NCBI GenBank assembly: GCA_030632385.1
Contig: DAOVUW010000030.1
Coordinates: 1-9,204, forward strand
DNA length: 9,204 nt
Source: Candidatus Nanohalarchaeota archaeon
GTDB taxonomy: Archaea; EX4484-52
Direction: 5' to 3'
Part shown: positions 5,311 to 9,204 of the stretch, piece after piece
Layout of the letters: every line of letters begins with the position of its first letter
How positions within the stretch are numbered: the stretch's first letter is position 1
The notes under the pieces: model-generated
The model's input: only the letters and a program-made list of their open reading frames with translations
What the model was told of the DNA's origin: nothing
Database searches by the model: none
Position numbers and translations under genes: made by a program

Positions 5311-5655
5311 AATAACTTATTCCTCTTTCTGTGTTGATTTGTTCTGCTCTCTTTATCAGCACCAATTACATTTATCTCTCAAATCCAGTCAAATACCTCT
5401 TAAAAAACCACAGCAAAAAAACATCTTCCTCTTCTCTTACCTGCACACATTCCAAAGTACCATACAAAATATCCAACACAGAACCCATAAAACACAAAAT
5501 TCATCATCATCCAACTTGTCCCTACAAATACAAAAAGATCTGTTATTTTAAATAAATGTAGGGACAAGAATCTTTTATGGTACAATATATCAAATACATT
5601 CTTATCATCAAATACTTTCAATAGCATCAATTTTCTTATCCACAAAGCCAAAAAC
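5311..5655. other. G-poor intergenic region between divergent genes
   Basis: This spacer has no convincing gene. Its plus strand is strikingly poor in G: nine G in the 180 nt from 5341 to 5520 by hand count, with C and A dominating. All open frames there lack protein-like composition or a clear start. It contains the nested inverted repeats at 5457-5583 and three copies of TCAAATAC (5389, 5590, 5608). It lies upstream of both flanking promoters, so it should not belong to either mRNA. A minus-strand non-coding RNA, a decayed gene or a regulatory region are all possible. Confidence 0.5.
5457..5583. repeat. Nested inverted repeats with a perfect 12-bp stem
   Basis: CTTGTCCCTACA (5515-5526) and TGTAGGGACAAG (5557-5568) are exact reverse complements separated by 30 nt. 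Around them GTACCATA (5457-5464) and TATGGTAC (5576-5583) form an outer 8-bp pair. No long T tract follows either strand directly, so it is not an obvious intrinsic terminator, and it sits between divergent promoters where no terminator is needed. Confidence 0.7.
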
Positions 5656-5663
5656 TATTTAAA
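5656..5663 (+). promoter_or_regulatory. TATA-like box for the surface-protein operon
   Basis: TATTTAAA is centred about 24-25 nt before the ATG at 5684, consistent with leaderless transcription. The region between is A+T-rich and has no Shine-Dalgarno sequence. Confidence 0.5.
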
Positions 5664-5683
5664 CATATAATTCAAATAAAATA

Positions 5684-7504
5684 ATGTCTCTGTTATTTAA
5701 AAAATCAGTATTTTGCTCAATATTTATTCTTTTTTTTCTGTCAACAATTTGTTTTGCAGAAAATGAAATTGTACTCACGCCTGATGTTTTATGGTATAGC
5801 GTCAATCAGGCGCAATGGATAGGCGGAGGAAGCAATAAAGTAGATATTATTGCCGAATGCCCCAATACAACAACTTATGCAGTTGCGCAGATAAAGATGG
5901 GATTAAATATTCTTTCCAAACCTGCAATGACTTATTCTGATGGATTTTACAGGACAATATACAGACCGCCGAGCGTAAGCCCTTTTGGAGGGACTTATGA
6001 AGTCAAGGTAAAATGCAATGAATATTGGATAAATGAAACAAAAACATTCAGCATACACAATATAAAATTAAATATCGACGGAGTCAGTTCATTTCAGACT
6101 TATGAAAAAACAGTAATGATGGATAAGACAGTAGACATCGACATATATACTACTCTATTCGATAATGAAAATCATATTGATATTGATTATCTCTCTAGTG
6201 ATGATGAATTATCATTCAGTGCCAAAATATACACAGATGACAATAATGTCCTCTATGATGGTGTAGTCAATGTAGACAAGCGAGAACCCAATACAAGAAC
6301 AAATTATGGCGACTGGATTCTTCATCTGGGAAAGATGCCCCAGTCCTCTATTGTGGATAAGGATTACAATGTGAAATTAACCATCAATTACAAAGACAAA
6401 ATCACAAGCATAATTGAGTCAGCATTTTTTCATTTCAATGGATTTGAAGAAGAGGAAGAAGAAGAGGAAGAACCGGACGACAATGATGAAGTAGCAGCAG
6501 ACTATTTTTATGCGGAATTATCGGATTTATGCGATCCATTGTATCTTGCAACAGATACAAGCAACACAAATGTTTATATAACGATAAATCAATCTGTTTC
6601 TAATTTTGAACTAAAAAAAGAACATATTGTGGCGTATTTATATGATGACAATGAAAAAATAGCCACATTAATGATTGAAGAAATAATCAAGGATTCTTCC
6701 AGAGATTATAAAATCATTCTCGATGAAATACCTTTTATTGATATAGAAAAAGACAATTACAAGATTATATTATATTTGAATTACCCGAACAATAATGAAA
6801 TTTCATTGAATATCCCTGTTGAAATAGCATCTGAATTTGGAGGGACAGTAAAGAAAAAAGATGGTGTTGTGGTTTCAACCACTTTAGAAATAAGAAAGAC
6901 TGGTTTCTACAAAAAACTAAAAACTAATACCAAAGGAGAATTCAGCACAATTATTCCCTTCGGAACTTATGATATAAAATTTGTATTTGAAGACAATACA
7001 GACTCTCCTGTAGTGATGAAGATAGAAGGAGCAATATTTGAAAAAACAGAGACATCTGTTAAATTTGCAAAAAATTCCATCACTTATGACAATATCAATT
7101 CTGGAGAAACAGACATTGACTTAAATGGAATGAGAGTCGCAAATATGATTGTATTTCAGTTTGCACTTCCTTACGACAATGCAGAGATACAGACATATTA
7201 TGATGCTTCAAAAATTTACAATGAAGAAAATATTGCTGTGTTTAGATGCAGCAACTGGAATAATGGCGCTCAGAATTGCATTTCCGGTTTTAAAGAAATC
7301 AGTGATATTACAAAAAACATAAACAGCGATTTTGTGATTATTCAATCAACTGGCTTGGGGAGTTTTATCATTTCTTCAATAGATTCTCTTAAAATAGAAT
7401 TAAATAAATTGAACAAAAATTATCTTTCTCTGGAAGACATGGTATTTGAAGGAATGGTTTTGGATATGGAAAGTAAAGTGCTGGATAAAGCAACAGTCCA
7501 TTAG
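5684..7504 (+). CDS. Secreted multidomain surface protein, N-terminal portion ending at an in-frame TAG
   Basis: This part encodes 606 aa. Residues 1-25 are a clear signal peptide: basic KK at 6-7, hydrophobic FCSIFILFFLSTICFA, cleavage probably after A25. The mature part is beta-rich and modular. Residues about 28-125 look like an Ig-like domain (C59 and C111 could pair), 126-252 form a second beta domain, and 255-263 are nine consecutive glutamates followed by PDDNDE, a flexible acidic linker. Residues 272-382 form a third domain, and 386-446 resemble a carboxypeptidase-regulatory (prealbumin-like) fold: GGTVKKKDG..V..TTLEIRK...TNTKGEFSTIIPFGTYDIKF. Residues 450-565 contain a C522/C532 pair, and 585-606 begin another Ig-like domain (FEGMVLDMESKVLDKATVH). 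The TAG falls inside a beta strand of that last domain, so this is not a natural domain end. The same frame stays open to 8395 and supplies the rest of the domain and a membrane anchor. The role is probably adhesion or cell-envelope structure. Confidence 0.78.
   Translation: MSLLFKKSVFCSIFILFFLSTICFAENEIVLTPDVLWYSVNQAQWIGGGSNKVDIIAECPNTTTYAVAQIKMGLNILSKPAMTYSDGFYRTIYRPPSVSPFGGTYEVKVKCNEYWINETKTFSIHNIKLNIDGVSSFQTYEKTVMMDKTVDIDIYTTLFDNENHIDIDYLSSDDELSFSAKIYTDDNNVLYDGVVNVDKREPNTRTNYGDWILHLGKMPQSSIVDKDYNVKLTINYKDKITSIIESAFFHFNGFEEEEEEEEEPDDNDEVAADYFYAELSDLCDPLYLATDTSNTNVYITINQSVSNFELKKEHIVAYLYDDNEKIATLMIEEIIKDSSRDYKIILDEIPFIDIEKDNYKIILYLNYPNNNEISLNIPVEIASEFGGTVKKKDGVVVSTTLEIRKTGFYKKLKTNTKGEFSTIIPFGTYDIKFVFEDNTDSPVVMKIEGAIFEKTETSVKFAKNSITYDNINSGETDIDLNGMRVANMIVFQFALPYDNAEIQTYYDASKIYNEENIAVFRCSNWNNGAQNCISGFKEISDITKNINSDFVIIQSTGLGSFIISSIDSLKIELNKLNKNYLSLEDMVFEGMVLDMESKVLDKATVH
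7502..7504 (+). other. In-frame TAG interrupting the surface-protein gene
   Basis: The TAG is codon 607 of a frame that otherwise runs unbroken from 5684 to 8395. The flanking protein is continuous in meaning: ..VLDKATVH, TAG, YRKNTQIAGKIETNEDGSF.., a beta strand followed by the usual NEDGSF turn of a carboxypeptidase-regulatory or Ig-like domain. None of the other genes with visible stops in the window ends in TAG (TAA or TGA in all). It could be a nonsense mutation, a base error, programmed readthrough or a sense codon such as pyrrolysine. Confidence 0.9.
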
Positions 7505-8395
7505 TATAGAAAAAATACACAAATAGCCGGCAAAATCGAGACAAACGAGGATGGCAGCTTTGAGACAATATTTGAAGCGCCTGAGAAAAGCGGAATTTAC
7601 AGGATGTATTATTATGCTGATAAAATTCCTTTTTTCCCAAGCAAAAATGAATCAACAACATTTGAGGTATTGCAAAAACCAGATATGGAAGTAGTGCTTC
7701 CTTCATCTGATTCTCTTAAAATAACCCCTGACCAGAAAACAAATCTGGATTTTATCATCAGAAATAATGGAGATCTTACTTTAAATGACATCAGAATAGA
7801 TATTGAATGCGATGGATTAAGCGAAAAGGACGATTACAATTATTATCCAAAAACTTTGGATAGATTAAGTACAGGCACAGAAGAAAAAATTACATTTTTT
7901 ATTGAATTAAAAAACGAGTTATGCGAACTTTACGGATGCAAAACAGTTTATTCATGCGGACTGACAATAGAGTCAGAAGAAAAAACAATATCTGAAAGCA
8001 TGATGCTTCCCTTAAATGTAGATTCAAAAGAGGACACCCTAGAAGAAAATACAATACAGATAACAGAAGCACAATTAGAGAGCAATGAAGCAATCCAAAA
8101 TACAGATGAAAAAGATCAAGAATACAGTTCTTTTATTCCAAAAATATCTATAACTGGCTTTGCATCAAAAATAACTAATCCTTTTGAGGACAATACAAAT
8201 TCGATGAATTTAAAAATTGCTGCTGTTTTTATTCTTATAATCTTATCTATTATTGTATTTAGAAATAAAAATACAAATAGTCCTCAAACTTCATTTAAAT
8301 ACAACAAAAAATTCAAACCATCTGGTGGGATTCCGAGAAAAAATATAATCAATTCATTCAATAAGATAAAAAAAGAAATAAATGGAGGTAGTTAA
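7505..8395 (+). CDS. C-terminal portion of the surface protein with membrane anchor (same frame, after the TAG)
   Basis: This is the continuation of the preceding frame: 296 codons after the TAG plus a TAA stop. The first internal ATG is at 7604, which would give a separate 263-aa product lacking a signal peptide and starting inside a beta strand; independent translation is therefore unlikely to make a working exported protein. Residues are numbered on the joined 903-codon frame. 608-662 complete the domain broken by the TAG (YRKNTQ..ETNEDGSFETIFEAPEKSGIYRMYYYADK). About 665-780 form a CARDB-like beta domain (LDFIIRNNGDLTLNDIRIDIECDGL) with four cysteines (C709, C747, C752, C758). 780-840 are an acidic, disordered stalk. 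845-859 are the membrane helix IAAVFILIILSIIVF, followed by a basic cytoplasmic tail ending in NGGS. Together with the first part this forms a classic type I membrane-anchored surface protein. Loss of this part would release the N-terminal part from the cell. Confidence 0.75.
   Translation, partial: YRKNTQIAGKIETNEDGSFETIFEAPEKSGIYRMYYYADKIPFFPSKNESTTFEVLQKPDMEVVLPSSDSLKITPDQKTNLDFIIRNNGDLTLNDIRIDIECDGLSEKDDYNYYPKTLDRLSTGTEEKITFFIELKNELCELYGCKTVYSCGLTIESEEKTISESMMLPLNVDSKEDTLEENTIQITEAQLESNEAIQNTDEKDQEYSSFIPKISITGFASKITNPFEDNTNSMNLKIAAVFILIILSIIVFRNKNTNSPQTSFKYNKKFKPSGGIPRKNIINSFNKIKKEINGGS
8384..8388 (+). promoter_or_regulatory. Shine-Dalgarno-like GGAGG at the end of the surface-protein gene
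   Basis: GGAGGT lies within the last codons (NGGS, stop) of the surface gene, but 19 nt before the ATG at 8408, which is longer than the usual 5-10 nt. It may help reinitiation or coupling of the downstream gene. It is one of only two strong Shine-Dalgarno matches noticed in the right part of the window. Confidence 0.3.
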
Positions 8396-8407
8396 AAATA
8401 GATAAAT

Positions 8408-8884
8408 ATGACAAATATATCAGAATTATTCCTTGGCAATCTTGCAGATGTTGGTTTTTTTGAATTATTGCTCCCGTGGATTTTATTTTTCACACTGCTT
8501 TATATTGTCTTTAAGAAAACGAGCCTTTTTGTTGAAGATAGCCAAAATATAACGCTTTCTCTTGCAATATCATTGTTCATAGTCAATTTTACGAGTTTTG
8601 GACTTTCATTTGCTGTTTTTCTGACACGATCATTTGGCATAATGGCAATGGGTCTCGTTTTCATTTTAATAGCATGGGTTTTTTGTGGGATAATAGGAGT
8701 AGATACAATTTCTCTGGTAAGAGACAATAAATATATATTTTTCATAATCGGTGTTTTATTAGCATTAATCGTATCTATGCATATTTTAGGAAATTATTGG
8801 AGAATAGAAATCGAAGATACAATTATCACGATGTTTTTTATACTTTTTATGTTTGGAGGCATGTACTATGTTACAAGAAGTTGA
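8408..8884 (+). CDS. Polytopic membrane protein, hypothetical
   Basis: A 158-aa protein with about five membrane helices: 16-36 (GFFELLLPWILFFTLLYIVFK), 48-72, 76-98, 109-128 and 138-155. The N-terminal ELLLPWILFFTLLYIVFKKT segment with a following acidic loop and N-I-T helix is a pattern I associate with small membrane proteins found next to surface proteins in DPANN-type archaea; this is recollection, not a database match. There is no signal peptide or catalytic motif. The start ATG lies 12 bp after the surface-protein stop, with an in-frame TAG at 8399-8401 just upstream, so no longer version exists. The stop is TGA. It is almost certainly co-transcribed with the surface protein and may form a membrane platform or pore for it. 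Confidence 0.75.
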   Translation: MTNISELFLGNLADVGFFELLLPWILFFTLLYIVFKKTSLFVEDSQNITLSLAISLFIVNFTSFGLSFAVFLTRSFGIMAMGLVFILIAWVFCGIIGVDTISLVRDNKYIFFIIGVLLALIVSMHILGNYWRIEIEDTIITMFFILFMFGGMYYVTRS

Positions 8885-8907
8885 CAAACTAAGAAAAAAA
8901 AATTAGT

Positions 8908-9204
8908 ATGGCGAAATTCATTCTTGCTGATGAAAACATGGAGGCAAACTCTGATGCAGCCAATCCTCTTAATTTTGCAGGAAAAAATCTTGGAAAATGC
9001 GTTTTTGCTGCGCCAGATAATCAAAAAGATTATCTTATGAACCCGACTACTCCTGTGGGCGGAACTTCTGGAATGGCAATATCTGTTTTTTTTGAAGCAA
9101 AAAAAGATGGATGGACCGTATTTAAGGCATTTGAATCTTATTATTGCCCTGTAAGTTTTATAACATATTATCATTACACACAGGAACAAAAAGAAAAATT
9201 AGGC
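8908..9204 (+). CDS. Unrecognised protein, N-terminal 99 residues (runs off the window)
   Basis: The frame is open from ATG 8908 to the window edge. It begins MAKFILADENMEANSDAANP and contains GKNLGKCVFAAPDNQKDYLM, PTTPVGGTSGMAISVFFEAKK and ESYYCPVSFITYYHYTQEQ. It has no signal peptide and no membrane helix in the visible part. Two cysteines (C31, C80) are present. I do not recognise the family. Codon use and composition match the rest of the operon, and the frame stays open for 99 codons in A+T-rich DNA, so it is very likely a gene. It starts 23 bp after the 158-aa gene, without a Shine-Dalgarno sequence, and an in-frame TAA at 8890-8892 limits upstream extension. It is probably part of the same transcript and may be a cytoplasmic partner of the membrane protein. 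Confidence 0.65.
   Translation, partial: MAKFILADENMEANSDAANPLNFAGKNLGKCVFAAPDNQKDYLMNPTTPVGGTSGMAISVFFEAKKDGWTVFKAFESYYCPVSFITYYHYTQEQKEKLG

Noticed and set aside
5505..5520. C/D-box-like ATGATGA on the minus strand as a guide RNA
   Set aside because: No matching D box (CTGA) at a suitable distance downstream on that strand.
5331..5555. Plus-strand open frames (70-74 codons) in the same spacer
   Set aside because: They are rich in H, Q, S, T, K and P, as expected from A/C-rich sequence, overlap each other in two frames, and have no promoter or ribosome site.
5400..5651. Minus-strand open frame of 83 codons in the G-poor spacer, with a hydrophobic stretch followed by KRRGR
   Set aside because: It begins at a TTG, is dominated by residues expected from T/G-rich DNA (F, V, G, W, C), and runs through the 12-bp inverted repeat. 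The composition bias explains it better than coding, though a small membrane protein starting near 5627 cannot be fully excluded.
7604..8395. The 263-codon frame as an independent gene
   Set aside because: Its ATG falls inside a beta strand of the surface-protein domain, it has no signal peptide or promoter, and it is in frame with the upstream part. It is better read as the continuation past the TAG.
8866..9189. Minus-strand open frame of 107 codons at the right edge
   Set aside because: Antisense to the plus-strand gene starting at 8908, which has more protein-like composition and fits the operon.

Overview
The window is an A+T-rich stretch that looks archaeal, most likely from a small-genome DPANN-type archaeon (Woesearchaeota/Pacearchaeota-like). 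The assignment is inference. It rests on a HerA-type ATPase with a HAS-barrel-like N-terminus, TATA-like boxes centred about 24-28 nt before most start codons with almost no Shine-Dalgarno sequences (leaderless transcripts), an exported beta-rich surface protein with a C-terminal membrane anchor, and many unfamiliar small proteins. No rRNA or tRNA is present to settle it.

Layout. The left edge (1-241) is the C-terminus of an IS66-family transposase, more G+C-rich than its surroundings. It is followed by a ten-helix EamA/DMT transporter (289-1125, +). A 168-aa protein with a disordered middle and C-terminal coiled coil (1168-1674, -) and a HerA/DUF87 ATPase (1714-3279, +) diverge from a 39-bp shared promoter. 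The HerA gene converges on an AAA_14/DUF4143 ATPase (3525-4787, -). Between these two lies an array of 33-bp hairpin repeats, which can also be read as an 11-residue peptide repeat, followed by a short tail that echoes the HerA C-terminus. Then come a 183-bp spacer with operator-like GTTAAG/GTTAAC motifs and an inverted repeat, a 103-aa single-pass membrane protein (4971-5282, -), and a 401-bp G-poor spacer with a perfect 12-bp inverted repeat.

The right third is a plus-strand cluster: a secreted multidomain surface protein (5684-8395) cut by one in-frame TAG at 7502-7504, a 158-aa polytopic membrane protein (8408-8884), and the start of an unrecognised protein that runs off the edge (8908-9204).

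How the parts may work together. HerA and the coiled-coil protein form one divergent, probably co-regulated pair. The surface protein, polytopic membrane protein and last gene form a probable operon for an envelope assembly. The window alone does not show that these two groups cooperate. The points most worth following are the single TAG inside an otherwise intact 903-codon surface-protein frame (pseudogene, sequencing error, readthrough or recoded TAG), the hairpin/peptide repeat array with paired changes in its arms, and the second HerA-like tail after that array.
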